From assembly GCF_023502325.1 (NCBI RefSeq), contig NZ_JAMFLZ010000007.1, positions 1 through 64,000 on the forward strand: DNA of 64,000 nucleotides, given 5' to 3'. The notes beneath the pieces are model-generated. The model was not told the origin of the DNA. It did not search any database and saw nothing but the letters and a program-made list of their open reading frames with translations. A program made the position numbers and the translations under genes. Source of the stretch: Wocania_A spongiicola. GTDB taxonomy: Bacteria > Bacteroidota > Bacteroidia > Flavobacteriales > Flavobacteriaceae. Of the stretch, positions 26,829-36,882 are shown one piece after another. Every line of letters begins with the position of its first letter. Position 1 is the first letter of the stretch.

Positions 26829-29408
26829 TTATTTCCACTCAAAATCTCCAGTTTCTACAGACCAATCATTGCCAAAAAAACCAGCACATTTAACTGCAGG
26901 CATCCCATTTAAAAGGACCTCATCGTTAAAGAGTAATACATCAGGAAATGTTGTTCCGTTAACTAAATAATGATTCATGTATGCTGCTTTCATACCCTTT
27001 TCTCCTGTAGCGGTAACAATACCAACACTTGCTTTTTTACTATCTTTTCTAGGCGTAATAAAATACATTCCCCATTGATTTCCTGATAATAGTTTTCCAT
27101 TAAAGTTTATCTGATTATTTCTTACTTGTATTGGGCTCTCTTTTAAAAGTAAATTCCATGCAGCATTATTATCTTTATTCCCATATACAACTACATTTCT
27201 ATCTTCATACTTTTTCAAAGAAAAATTGACATCTTTTACAATTTCTATATGTCCATTAGCGCGATACCAAAATGTTTCTGCGTCAAATCTTGCTCGATTA
27301 TAATACCATTCATTTTCAGTTTTATTTCCCTTAGTAGCATAAACAAATACCACATTGTTATTAAAAGCATCCTTAAAACCACCATTTCTGTGCGGGCCTT
27401 TTTCTTTTAAATTAGGTGGCGGTGTGATTTGCCATTTCTTATTTACTTTCTTAAAAAATACTTTTTTATCATTTTGAATTTCTAATTGCGTATCATCAAT
27501 TTCAATAGTCTTTTTTGAATCATTTAGCGTTGAAAAATCTACCTCAATTAAAGCTACATTTTCTGTTTTCAATTTATAATCATTTTCTTTTGAAAATTTG
27601 AAAGAGCTTGTGTTAAAAGGAACTTCTTGTTGATGAATTGTTATAAAATGTGATGAGGAAGAAACCCCTGGCGAGCCTGTAAAGAATTCATAGTTTTTTA
27701 CATCTTTATCTTCTTTAATTGTTCTCTGCTTAAAGAAGTTGAAAATAGGATCCCAATCTACACTATGATTCCCGTACCAGTGTGTGCCATCTGGATATTC
27801 ATAATATGTAAAATCTGAATGAAATTTTCCTAAACGCTCACGCATATCACGAGCAATACTAGTTGGTACCACATTATCAACTTCGCCATGTAAAACATAA
27901 ATGCCATGATGCAAATAATTACGAATAAGTTGCAAAGTTCTACTTGGAGTCCCTGCTCTGTGTATTATATTTTCTATAGCAGTAGGAACCCGTTTTGTCG
28001 TCATTAATTCTAGTATCTTAGGAGTAATCCCAAAACGCTTTAATTGTTCTTCTGGCATTTTTAACATCCTATTTATAAAACCATCTCTGTATAATAGCAA
28101 ATCTGGATATCCTGCACATGGCGCAATAGCAGCAAAATAATCTGGATACGTTGCACCTAAATACCAAGTACCATGCCCTCCCATTGAATGTCCAGTTAAA
28201 TATATTTTTTTACTATCAGGTTTGTATATATTTTTAGCCTCAGCCAAAACTTCTAAGGCGTCTAAACGCCCCCAATCTTCCCATGCAAAACCAAACGGAC
28301 GACGATTTGTTGGTGCTATTAAATTTCCCCAATCTTTTTTCTTATAAGCATTAGCTTGATTTACAGCTTCGACCGAAGCTCCATGTACAGATAAAAACAA
28401 CGCGCCTTCGCTTAACGTTTTATTACTTGATGGTGCTACACTGTAATATTGAATACTACCATCTATATTACTTTTTAGTGTACGTTTATGGTGTTTATGC
28501 TTAGATTTTATTTGAATTTGAATTGTTTTAGAATCGATTGACGTTCCTTTCTTATTATTCAAACTTAATTGTAAATCTGCATTTCCAAGTTTTGCATCAT
28601 CTATAACTGACGCTATTTTAAATGGTACTTTTTGCACACTTAAAGGAGGAATACTAGGGATTTCTTGAGTTACCACTTCCCCATTAATATTAGATGTAAT
28701 AACATGATTTTTAATCCAGTCCTCAGAAGCATTTATAACCCGAATCGCTCCTAAATAAGTTTTATTTTCTTCAACTAAAACATCAGGTAATGTTAAATCT
28801 CTAGTTGTAAATTCTGTTTTTGCTTGTGGCGCTATTAGTCGTGCTCTAATTCTTGGGAAACGGCCCACTTTTAATATAAACTTATTAAGCCCTTTTTTTA
28901 GTTTTAACGGAATTAAATTCCATCCAAAATCATAATGGTCTCCTTCATGTGGTAAACCATTAATTAAAACAAGTGAATGGCCTGAAGCCTCAAAAAGAAC
29001 AGTTTCTTCATTGTTAGAGTGATAACTTAAATACACATAACTCGATCTTAAATTTCTATCATTAAAACTATTGGTTGTATCTGTAGTAATGGCTTTCCAC
29101 TTTAATTCGTTACCTAAAAAATCAATGTCAAACACATCATTGCTTTTAGGCTTATAATCTGACTGCATTAAAAACTTACTAAAAACAGGGTCTTTAGGAA
29201 ATGATGATGAGTTAAACCTAAAGTTCTGAATTTTTAAAGCTAACCCTGTTTTAAAAACGTGCAGCAGTTTTCCTTCTTTAATATCATTAACTTTTTCTTT
29301 CCCAAAATATTCAACAATATTTCCTGTTCTTTGCTGTGCTTGTAGAGCAGAAAAAGTAATTAATAAAAATAATAGGATTCCTTTAATCTTAATTTTGGTT
29401 AAATACAT
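26829..29408 (-). CDS. Secreted alpha/beta hydrolase (prolyl oligopeptidase/esterase type)
   Basis: 859 residues with a signal peptide (to about residue 24). Residues 30-300 form beta-rich domains without a clear family. The catalytic domain (about 320-570) has GHSMGG with nucleophile Ser408, Asp511 in HGEVDNVVP and His543 in DGTHWYG, a complete triad. The last 290 residues are another beta-rich region. It resembles S9-type peptidases and polymer esterases. It could act on peptides or on esterified polysaccharides. Downstream of a TonB receptor on the same strand but separated by 178 bp and a terminator, so expressed separately. Confidence 0.8.
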   Translation of the reverse strand: MYLTKIKIKGILLFLLITFSALQAQQRTGNIVEYFGKEKVNDIKEGKLLHVFKTGLALKIQNFRFNSSSFPKDPVFSKFLMQSDYKPKSNDVFDIDFLGNELKWKAITTDTTNSFNDRNLRSSYVYLSYHSNNEETVLFEASGHSLVLINGLPHEGDHYDFGWNLIPLKLKKGLNKFILKVGRFPRIRARLIAPQAKTEFTTRDLTLPDVLVEENKTYLGAIRVINASEDWIKNHVITSNINGEVVTQEIPSIPPLSVQKVPFKIASVIDDAKLGNADLQLSLNNKKGTSIDSKTIQIQIKSKHKHHKRTLKSNIDGSIQYYSVAPSSNKTLSEGALFLSVHGASVEAVNQANAYKKKDWGNLIAPTNRRPFGFAWEDWGRLDALEVLAEAKNIYKPDSKKIYLTGHSMGGHGTWYLGATYPDYFAAIAPCAGYPDLLLYRDGFINRMLKMPEEQLKRFGITPKILELMTTKRVPTAIENIIHRAGTPSRTLQLIRNYLHHGIYVLHGEVDNVVPTSIARDMRERLGKFHSDFTYYEYPDGTHWYGNHSVDWDPIFNFFKQRTIKEDKDVKNYEFFTGSPGVSSSSHFITIHQQEVPFNTSSFKFSKENDYKLKTENVALIEVDFSTLNDSKKTIEIDDTQLEIQNDKKVFFKKVNKKWQITPPPNLKEKGPHRNGGFKDAFNNNVVFVYATKGNKTENEWYYNRARFDAETFWYRANGHIEIVKDVNFSLKKYEDRNVVVYGNKDNNAAWNLLLKESPIQVRNNQINFNGKLLSGNQWGMYFITPRKDSKKASVGIVTATGEKGMKAAYMNHYLVNGTTFPDVLLFNDEVLLNGMPAVKCAGFFGNDWSVETGDFEWK

Positions 29409-29524
29409 TACAAGTAATTTTCATTTTTAATAAAATTAGGTATTTCGTTTTATTAAAAAATATTTTTCGACCAACAACGGTAAGTCTTCTTTAAATAAAT
29501 AACTTTAACTATAAAACAGCAACA

Positions 29525-29553
29525 TAAAAAAACCCAGAGTAAAACTCTGGGTT
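29525..29553 (-). terminator. Intrinsic terminator of the TonB receptor gene
   Basis: Stem AACCCAGAGT (29531-29540) with ACTCTGGGTT (29544-29553); on the minus strand it is followed by a run of T (A run at 29526-29532 on the plus strand). Confidence 0.8.
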
Positions 29554-29586
29554 ATTGAAAAATATTAAGTTAAGACTTATCCCAAT

Positions 29587-32223
29587 TTAAAACTTATAGT
29601 TTAAACCAATACTAAAGTTAGTTCCTAATTGTCCTAATTGTTGTACTTCAGATGAGTAAACAAATCTGCTTCCTGCTTGCGCAGTTCCTGTAGATGCTAA
29701 AGTTACATCTGGATACACATCAAAAAGGTTATTAACTATACCTGTTATACTCAACTTGTCAGTAAAATTATAACTTAAGCTTAAGTCTGTTGCCATTTTA
29801 GATGACAGGTCTTGATCGTTTGCAGCCCCATTAGGAGATGTAATAGTAACTTTACCAAACAAAGTATTATAAAGACCTATATTAACTTTTTCAGACTCAT
29901 AGTCTAAACCTAAAATAATTTTAGATTTTGGTCTTGCACTTGTAATTAAGCCTTTTTCTATTCTTGCAAAAATATCATATCCTTCGGCTGCTAGTGCTGC
30001 TGGTGTATTGATTGCTGAAATAGTTGTTTTATTAAAGTTAGCCGCTAAATTAGCGTGTAGCTTACCAGACCCCATGTCTATATTTCTATAATTTAAAACA
30101 AAATCGGCTCCTGTTGTTTTTGTGTCACCCGCATTAATAAATACTTGAACTGCAACTACATTACTATTATCTAAAATTGTCTCAACAGGGTTTGTTGGTG
30201 CTCCTGGAGCACCATTAGTGTACCCAATTTGAGAAGAAAACAATATACGATCTTCTACTTTAATATTATAAAAATCTAAAGATGCAGAAAAATTTCTATC
30301 AATTTTATAGGTTATTCCTGCTGCAAAGTTTTTAGACGTTTCATAAGTCAAACTAGGAACTCCTAAAGCTTGAACTGCTGGATCGTCATTTGCTAAAGTT
30401 CCTTGCTTTAGCGGTTCTGGAGAACTGGCTACAATAATAAATTGGCTATTGGTTAAATGACGTTGATGTAACGTTGGTGCTCTAAACCCTGTACTATAAG
30501 ATGCTCTTAAAGCACCTTTGTCTCCTAGTTTTTGGCGCCCAAAAAGTTTCCATGAAAAATTAGAATCATCAACATCAGAAAAACTTTCAAAACGTCCTGC
30601 AACTCCTAATAATAAAGCTTCAGACACATCAAAATCTAAGCCTGCATAAGCAGCGAAGTTATTTCTATCCCATTCACCAGCTTCATTAGGTTTAACTCCA
30701 GCAAAAGAATCTGATCCTGCACCAAAGTATGATAATGGGTCCCCTTCATTGGCATCAAAATATTCTACCTTATATTCAAAACCAAAAGAGGCACTTACCA
30801 TCTCAGAAAATAAAGCTGAAAAATCTAAATTCCCAATCACATTACTTAAACTGTACCCTCCTGGGTGAAAAGTTCTAGGTGATGTCCCATTAAGTGCTAA
30901 GTAGTCTCTATTTACCGAATTATTTACCGTATAACTAACACTGTTTTTTCCATACGTAATACTGGCATCAGCATTCCAGTCGTTACCTAAATCCATTTTC
31001 AATCCAACTGCATTTAAATGATCCTTAATTCTAGCTTCAAATGTTGGCTGATATCCCTGAAAATCCTCAGGAGGTGTTATAAATCCTGCATCTGCTACAT
31101 CTCTTCTCCAATAAGGAGCTCTATAATATGCAAAACTTTTACCTGTACGCAATGTGTATCCATGGAATGAATAAAACTCTGAATTCTCACCTACTGGATG
31201 CGACATATTAACAAAAACATCTCCTTTTTCTAGATCTGGCTGACCAACATGCATCCCTAAATCTGGGTTGTTTTGTGCCCAAGCTATTTCATTTGGCCTA
31301 GCATCTCCTGGTAAATCAGCAATTCCGGGAGTACCTGCTCTATTTGTTAGCCCTTGGTTATAATATCCTAACGTAAGGTTTATAAATCCGCCATCTCCAA
31401 AACCAAGAGTTGTATTAAAATCTGTTGCAAAATTAAATCCGTCACCTTCAGAAGTAATACCAGTTTTTGCACTAAATGTAGAAAACTGTGCATCTTTTTT
31501 AAGCACCATGTTAATTACTCCTGCAATCGCATCTGATCCGTATTGTGCTGATGCTCCATCACGCAAAATCTCCACACGTTCTATGGCAGCTGTTGGTATA
31601 CTCTTTAAGTCAACGCCAACTTCACCTTTACCCGGTGTTCTATTTAAGTACACTTGAGCACTTTGGTTTTTACGTTTACCATTAACTAAAACCAAGGTTC
31701 TACTTGGTCCTAACCCACGTAAATCTGCTGGATCATAATGTGCAGTTGCATCAGAAATTGCTTGAGTTTGTGCATTGAATGACGGTACTTTAAAAGTTAA
31801 CATTGCTTCAATCGTTGGTTGCCCACCACTTGTCAGCTCCTCAACACCAATATTATCAATTGGTACAGGAGAATCTAAAATAGTTCTAGGTTTTGCTCTA
31901 TTACCTAAAAGAACAATTTCATCTAAAGCAACGCCAGCTTGCATCGTAACATTTAAAACATTGCCAGAAACTTCTATCTCTTGAGAATCGTATCCCACAT
32001 ATGAAAACACAAGTATGTCACCCGTATTTGCACTTAAGGAATATTTTCCATCAAAATCAGTTGTTGTTCCTGTTGATGAATTTTTAATAATTACAGAAAC
32101 GCCCGGTAATGGTTGAGATGAATCATCTAACACTACCCCTGAAACTTCTTGAGCTTCAGAAAAATTAAATGCTCCAAAGAGCATCAAAATCATAATCAAG
32201 TTAAGGTTTAAAAATTTACTCAT
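29587..32223 (-). CDS. TonB-dependent receptor with carboxypeptidase-like regulatory domain
   Basis: 878 residues: signal peptide ending SEAQ, then a carboxypeptidase-D regulatory-like domain (VSGVVLDDSSQPLPGVSVII ... FSYVGYDSQEI), a plug (DLRGLGPSRTLVLVNGKR, RVEILRDGASAQYGSDAIAG) and a 22-strand barrel ending FSIGLNYKF. No SusD-type gene is adjacent, so it is not a standard SusC. The substrate is unknown; the esterase downstream hints at peptides or polymer fragments. A 267 bp AT-rich region separates it from aspS. Confidence 0.9.
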   Translation of the reverse strand: MSKFLNLNLIMILMLFGAFNFSEAQEVSGVVLDDSSQPLPGVSVIIKNSSTGTTTDFDGKYSLSANTGDILVFSYVGYDSQEIEVSGNVLNVTMQAGVALDEIVLLGNRAKPRTILDSPVPIDNIGVEELTSGGQPTIEAMLTFKVPSFNAQTQAISDATAHYDPADLRGLGPSRTLVLVNGKRKNQSAQVYLNRTPGKGEVGVDLKSIPTAAIERVEILRDGASAQYGSDAIAGVINMVLKKDAQFSTFSAKTGITSEGDGFNFATDFNTTLGFGDGGFINLTLGYYNQGLTNRAGTPGIADLPGDARPNEIAWAQNNPDLGMHVGQPDLEKGDVFVNMSHPVGENSEFYSFHGYTLRTGKSFAYYRAPYWRRDVADAGFITPPEDFQGYQPTFEARIKDHLNAVGLKMDLGNDWNADASITYGKNSVSYTVNNSVNRDYLALNGTSPRTFHPGGYSLSNVIGNLDFSALFSEMVSASFGFEYKVEYFDANEGDPLSYFGAGSDSFAGVKPNEAGEWDRNNFAAYAGLDFDVSEALLLGVAGRFESFSDVDDSNFSWKLFGRQKLGDKGALRASYSTGFRAPTLHQRHLTNSQFIIVASSPEPLKQGTLANDDPAVQALGVPSLTYETSKNFAAGITYKIDRNFSASLDFYNIKVEDRILFSSQIGYTNGAPGAPTNPVETILDNSNVVAVQVFINAGDTKTTGADFVLNYRNIDMGSGKLHANLAANFNKTTISAINTPAALAAEGYDIFARIEKGLITSARPKSKIILGLDYESEKVNIGLYNTLFGKVTITSPNGAANDQDLSSKMATDLSLSYNFTDKLSITGIVNNLFDVYPDVTLASTGTAQAGSRFVYSSEVQQLGQLGTNFSIGLNYKF

Positions 32224-32510
32224 AATTTTTAGTTTTTGAATTAGTTGTTGCTAATATAAATATATCATGAGAGTTTAACAATGGAAAAATCAAAAATATT
32301 ATGCATACATATAATTTATTCGTAAAATATTTCTTAATTTTTTGAACATTTATTCAAAAAATAACACAAAAAATATTAAAAACTTAAAATTTACACACCC
32401 TCCTTTTAACAGCTCATTATAGCTATACACAAAACTCTATATTAAAAAAATATGCAAAAAAAACTATACTCCATTGTATTTCTTTAAATTTGCACTTCAA
32501 TTTTACATCC
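32224..32510. promoter_or_regulatory. Divergent promoter region between TonB receptor and aspS
   Basis: Very AT-rich. The only clear element is TAAATTTG at 32485-32492, a -7 box 18 bp before the aspS ATG. No reading frame or repeat of note is seen. Confidence 0.5.
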
Positions 32511-34265
32511 ATGTACAGAAGTCATAATTGTGGCGAATTAAACGCCTCTAATATAAATACAGAAGTAACCCTCGCAGGTTGGGTACAAAAATCTCGCGAT
32601 AAAGGGTTTATTGTATGGGTAGATTTACGCGACCGCTACGGTATTACCCAATTAGTTTTTGACGAAGAAAGAACATCAAAAACTATGCTTGAACAGGCTC
32701 AAAATTTAGGCCGTGAGTTTGTTATTCAAGTTACAGGAAATGTTATAGAGCGGGCTTCAAAAAATCCAAATATACCTACAGGCGATATTGAAATTTTAGT
32801 ATCTAAATTAAATATTTTAAATGAAGCAAAGTTACCGCCGTTTACTATAGAAGATAAAACCGATGGTGGTGAAGATTTACGAATGAAATATCGTTATTTA
32901 GATATTCGTCGCAACCCTGTAAAAAACAGTTTAATTTTTAGAGCAAAAGTAACCCAAGAGGTTCGTAATTATTTATCAAAAGAAGGTTTTATAGAGGTTG
33001 AAACGCCTTATTTAATTAAGTCTACACCAGAAGGTGCTCGCGATTTTGTTGTGCCTTCTCGTATGAATGAAGGACAGTTTTATGCGCTTCCACAATCGCC
33101 ACAAACTTTTAAGCAATTGCTTATGGTTGGAGGTATGGATAAATATTTTCAGATAGTAAAATGCTTTAGAGATGAAGATTTACGTGCCGACAGGCAGCCT
33201 GAGTTTACACAAATAGACTGCGAAATGGCATTTATTGAGCAGGAAGATATTTTAAATGCTTTTGAAGGGTTAACACGTCATTTATTGAAAGAAGTAAATG
33301 GGATTGAAGTTGAAAAATTCCCAAGAATGCTTTATGATGATGCAATGCGTTTATATGGAAATGACAAACCAGATATTCGTTTCGGAATGGAATTTGGCGA
33401 GCTAAACGATGTTGCTCAACATAAAGATTTTAACGTTTTTAATAATGCTGAATTAGTTGTTGGTATTGCTGTTCCTGGTGGAAATAGTTATACTAGAAAA
33501 GATATTGACAAATTAATTGATTGGGTAAAACGTCCGCAAATTGGTGCTTTAGGAATGGTATATTCGCGTTGTAATGACGATGGTTCTTATAAATCTTCCG
33601 TTGATAAATTTTACGATCAAGACGATTTAGCAAAATGGGCAGAAGTAACTGGAGCAAAAGCTGGTGATTTAGTTTGTGTTCTTTCTGGTGAAACTAATAA
33701 AGTACGTGCACAATTAAGTGCTTTACGTATGGAGTTGGCAGAGCGTTTAGGATTAAGAGACCCTAAAGTTTTTGCACCACTTTGGGTAATTGATTTTCCA
33801 TTATTAGAATTGGATGAAGAAACAGGGCATTACCATGCTATGCACCATCCTTTTACATCACCTAAGCCTGGACAAATAGAATTACTAGACACAAATCCAG
33901 GAGAAGTAAAAGCTAATGCTTATGATTTAGTTTTAAACGGTAATGAAATTGGTGGTGGTTCTATTAGAATTCATGATAAAGCAACACAAGCCATAATGTT
34001 AAAACATTTAGGTTTTTCTGAAGAAGAAGCCAACGCACAATTTGGTTTTTTAATGGATGCCTTCGAGTATGGCGCACCTCCTCATGGAGGGTTAGCTTTT
34101 GGTTTAGATAGATTGGTTGCTATTTTAGGTGGACAAGAAACCATTAGAGATTTCATTGCTTTCCCGAAAAACAATTCAGGACGAGATGTGATGATAGATG
34201 CACCTGCTCCTATTGATGATGAGCAACTAGCAGAATTGAGTTTAAAACTCAATTTAAAATCATAA
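32511..34265 (+). CDS. aspS: Aspartyl-tRNA synthetase
   Basis: 584 residues of a bacterial-type class II AspRS. The OB-fold anticodon domain comes first (GELNASN ... GWVQKSRDKGFIVWVDLRDRYG), then motif 2 in FRDEDLRADRQPEFTQ and motif 3 in GLAFGLDRLVAILGG; the bacterial GAD insertion lies between. It charges tRNA-Asp with aspartate. ATG at 32511 gives the usual MYRSHNCGEL start; a TTG upstream overlaps the -7 box and is rejected. Confidence 0.98.
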   Translation: MYRSHNCGELNASNINTEVTLAGWVQKSRDKGFIVWVDLRDRYGITQLVFDEERTSKTMLEQAQNLGREFVIQVTGNVIERASKNPNIPTGDIEILVSKLNILNEAKLPPFTIEDKTDGGEDLRMKYRYLDIRRNPVKNSLIFRAKVTQEVRNYLSKEGFIEVETPYLIKSTPEGARDFVVPSRMNEGQFYALPQSPQTFKQLLMVGGMDKYFQIVKCFRDEDLRADRQPEFTQIDCEMAFIEQEDILNAFEGLTRHLLKEVNGIEVEKFPRMLYDDAMRLYGNDKPDIRFGMEFGELNDVAQHKDFNVFNNAELVVGIAVPGGNSYTRKDIDKLIDWVKRPQIGALGMVYSRCNDDGSYKSSVDKFYDQDDLAKWAEVTGAKAGDLVCVLSGETNKVRAQLSALRMELAERLGLRDPKVFAPLWVIDFPLLELDEETGHYHAMHHPFTSPKPGQIELLDTNPGEVKANAYDLVLNGNEIGGGSIRIHDKATQAIMLKHLGFSEEEANAQFGFLMDAFEYGAPPHGGLAFGLDRLVAILGGQETIRDFIAFPKNNSGRDVMIDAPAPIDDEQLAELSLKLNLKS

Positions 34266-34273
34266 AGAATTAA

Positions 34274-34298
34274 AATCCTGCAAATTGCAGGATTTTTT
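34274..34298 (+). terminator. Intrinsic terminator of aspS
   Basis: Stem AATCCTGC (34274-34281) with GCAGGATT (34287-34294), followed by TTTTTT. It sits 14 bp before the next gene start, so the ClC gene is reached only by read-through or by a promoter I do not see. Confidence 0.85.
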
Positions 34299-34311
34299 AG
34301 TAGCTTTAAAC

Positions 34312-36090
34312 ATGCCTAAACAATCTTTTATAAAACGTTTGCTTATTTTAAGGTACAAGTATGTATCTCAAAAAAACTTTGTTTTTTTTCTCAGTATTTT
34401 AATTGGGTTACTATCAGGTTTAGTTTCGGTTACTATAAAGAACATAACGTTTAGTATTGAATGGGTTTTAGAAAAGGTAGCAGTTTTAACCCAAAACAGT
34501 ATCTATTTTATATTGCCAATTTTAGGTTTATGGTTAGTTTATTTATTTGTAAAACATGTGTCAAAAAAACCTATTGAACATGCTATACCATCAATACTAT
34601 ATTCTTTATCAAAAAAAAACGGACTATTAAAACGGAGCAAAATATTTACACCATTAATTACTGCGCCACTAACAGTAGGGTTTGGAGGTTCGGTTGGTTT
34701 ACTCGGTCCTGCTATAGCCTCGGCTTCGGCAGTAAGTTCAAACATTGGGCAATTATTTCATGTTGATAGAAAAACAAAAAACTTACTTATTGGCTGTGCA
34801 GCAGCAGGCGCTATTGCTTCTATTTTTAAATCGCCCATTGCAGCTATTATTTTCGCTATAGAAGTATTCAGTCTAGATTTAACCTTTGCTTCATTGCTTC
34901 CATTATTAATAGCATCTGTATCATCCGTTTTAACATCATATTTTTTTTTAGGAGATGAAGTTCTATTCAACTTTACAATTTCTGATAAATTCACCATAAA
35001 AGACACGCTTTTTTATATTGTTTTAGGCATAGGAACTGGCGTAGCATCTATCTATTTTTCAAAAATATATTTTGCTATTAATACATTTTTTGAACGATTT
35101 AAAACTAGCGGGCAGAAACTTATTATTGGAGGTTTAGCCATTGGTATTATGCTTTATTTTATTCCACCGCTATATGGTGAAGGTTTTGGGTTTATTAATG
35201 ATCTCTTTAGTGGCAACCATTTAAAAGCTTTGGGAAAAACCCCTTTTGATGCTTATACCGAGAACATTTGGGTTGTAATAGCCCTTTTATTTGGTGTCAC
35301 CATTTTTAAAGCAGTTGCAATGACTACAACATTTGCAGCAGGTGGTGCCGGTGGAATTATTATTCCAACAATGGTTATGGGTAGTGCTTTAGGAAATGTA
35401 GTTGCAAAAATTATTAATAATATAGGATTGGGGTTTAATGTATCCGAAGCAAACTTTACACTTATTGGAATGGCTGGTTTAATTGCTGGTGTACTACACG
35501 CACCATTAACAGCCATTTTCTTAATCGCAGAAATTACTGGTGGTTACGAACTGTTTGTACCTTTAATGATAACGGTTTCCATGTCATTCATCATTACAAA
35601 AAATGTAGTAGAACATACTATTTACACCAAAGAGCTTGCCGAAAAAGGCGCTTTATTAACTCATGATAAAGATAAAAGTGTTCTCACACTTATGAAATTG
35701 GATAGCGTTATTGAAAAGAACTTTAGCATACTAAATCCAGAAATGTCATTGGGCGAAATGTTGCATAAAGGTGTCGCGAAATCAAGTAGAAACTTATTTC
35801 CAGTGATAGATAAGCAAAATAATTTGGTAGGTATTATTTTATTAGATGATATACGAACTATCATGTTTGATCAATCGTTATACGAATCCACATCAGTAGA
35901 AACCTTTATGCATAATCCACCAGATTATATTAATTACGAAGAAGACTCTATGCAAAAAGTCATGCGAAAATTTCAAGATTCTGGTGCCTGGAATTTACCT
36001 GTAATTAAAAACGGATGTTATTATGGGTTTGTTTCAAAATCAAAATTACTAACTGCCTACAGACGCGAATTAATTAACTATACTAGCTAA
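34312..36090 (+). CDS. ClC-family chloride channel/transporter with C-terminal CBS pair, gating Glu replaced by Leu
   Basis: 592 residues: the ClC membrane domain (to about 440) and two CBS domains (about 455-590). Family motifs are recognisable: GGSVGLLGP at 125-133 and AAGGAGGIIIPTMVMG. In ClC proteins the first reads GGSxGREGP, where Glu is the gating/proton residue; here that place is Leu131, and the preceding Arg is Leu too. Such a change removes proton coupling in studied ClCs, so it may act as a passive anion channel. I chose ATG at 34312; an upstream TTG lies inside the aspS terminator. Overlaps the next gene by one base. Confidence 0.9.
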   Translation: MPKQSFIKRLLILRYKYVSQKNFVFFLSILIGLLSGLVSVTIKNITFSIEWVLEKVAVLTQNSIYFILPILGLWLVYLFVKHVSKKPIEHAIPSILYSLSKKNGLLKRSKIFTPLITAPLTVGFGGSVGLLGPAIASASAVSSNIGQLFHVDRKTKNLLIGCAAAGAIASIFKSPIAAIIFAIEVFSLDLTFASLLPLLIASVSSVLTSYFFLGDEVLFNFTISDKFTIKDTLFYIVLGIGTGVASIYFSKIYFAINTFFERFKTSGQKLIIGGLAIGIMLYFIPPLYGEGFGFINDLFSGNHLKALGKTPFDAYTENIWVVIALLFGVTIFKAVAMTTTFAAGGAGGIIIPTMVMGSALGNVVAKIINNIGLGFNVSEANFTLIGMAGLIAGVLHAPLTAIFLIAEITGGYELFVPLMITVSMSFIITKNVVEHTIYTKELAEKGALLTHDKDKSVLTLMKLDSVIEKNFSILNPEMSLGEMLHKGVAKSSRNLFPVIDKQNNLVGIILLDDIRTIMFDQSLYESTSVETFMHNPPDYINYEEDSMQKVMRKFQDSGAWNLPVIKNGCYYGFVSKSKLLTAYRRELINYTS

Positions 36091-36326
36091 TGAAGTATTT
36101 AATCATTTTCTTTTTACTTGTATCTATCGGATTAGTAGGCTGCGGATATTTTATGGAAACCGAATACTCTCAAAAGTTAATTGGTTTCGGTGTTGTTACT
36201 TTATTTTTAATTGTGTTTCCTTTATTTTCTTATTACCGCTGGAAAGATAAAAATGTAAAAGATTATATGCTTACTAAAGAAAATCTTGATAAAATGCGTG
36301 AGCGTGAAGGCGATATACGTAAATAA
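36090..36326 (+). CDS. Small membrane protein, function unknown
   Basis: 78 residues with two hydrophobic segments (about 3-20 and 32-48) and a charged C-terminal tail (KENLDKMREREGDIRK). A Cys at 18 follows VG in a lipobox-like setting but the second helix makes a plain membrane protein more likely. Its ATG overlaps the ClC stop codon (TAATG), so translation is coupled and it may be an accessory of the channel. Confidence 0.65.
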   Translation: MKYLIIFFLLVSIGLVGCGYFMETEYSQKLIGFGVVTLFLIVFPLFSYYRWKDKNVKDYMLTKENLDKMREREGDIRK

Positions 36327-36370
36327 TTCGGGAATTCTATTTTTGGTCGTGTTAGGGTTTATAATTAAGG

Positions 36371-36820
36371 TCAATTCAAATTTCGTTTTTCAATAAAAAA
36401 CCGTTTTAAAATCTCAGAAGCTTCATCAGCCAAAATACCTCCTTTAATAATTGTTTTTGGGTGTAATTTGGTTTTCAAATTAATACAACCACGTTCAGTA
36501 TCCCTAGCACCATAAACAATATTAGATATCTGGCTCCAGTACAAGGCTCCTGCACACATTTGGCAAGGCTCCAACGTTACGTACAAGGTGCAGTTCTGCA
36601 GATACTTTCCTCCTAAAAAGTTAGCCGCAGCCGTTATGGCTTGCATTTCTGCATGTGCTGTAACGTCTGTTAATGTTTCGGTTAAATTATGTCCACGAGC
36701 AATAATTTTATTATCAATAACTATTACAGCTCCAACGGGAATTTCGCCCTTCTCAAAAGCAGCTTCTGCTTCCTGAAGCGCTTTTTTCATAAAATAGGTG
36801 TCGTCAAATGGTTCTAACAT
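36371..36820 (-). CDS. tadA: tRNA adenosine(34) deaminase
   Basis: 149 residues of the cytidine/deoxycytidylate deaminase fold: HAE at 56-58 (His56 zinc ligand, Glu58 catalytic) and PCQMC (Cys86, Cys89 zinc ligands). GEIPVGAVIV and ARGHN are typical of TadA, which makes inosine at the wobble position of tRNA-Arg. ATG at 36820 gives the normal N-terminus; the longer form from 36850 would use a non-ATG start. Confidence 0.93.
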   Translation of the reverse strand: MLEPFDDTYFMKKALQEAEAAFEKGEIPVGAVIVIDNKIIARGHNLTETLTDVTAHAEMQAITAAANFLGGKYLQNCTLYVTLEPCQMCAGALYWSQISNIVYGARDTERGCINLKTKLHPKTIIKGGILADEASEILKRFFIEKRNLN

Positions 36821-36882
36821 GATACAAAAGTGCAAAAAATATTTCGGCAAGAAAATTGATATTCATAATTAAACCCTTTCTT

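Noticed and set aside
29587..32223. SusC of a polysaccharide utilisation locus
   Set aside because: No SusD-type lipoprotein or glycoside hydrolase lies beside it; called only a TonB receptor.
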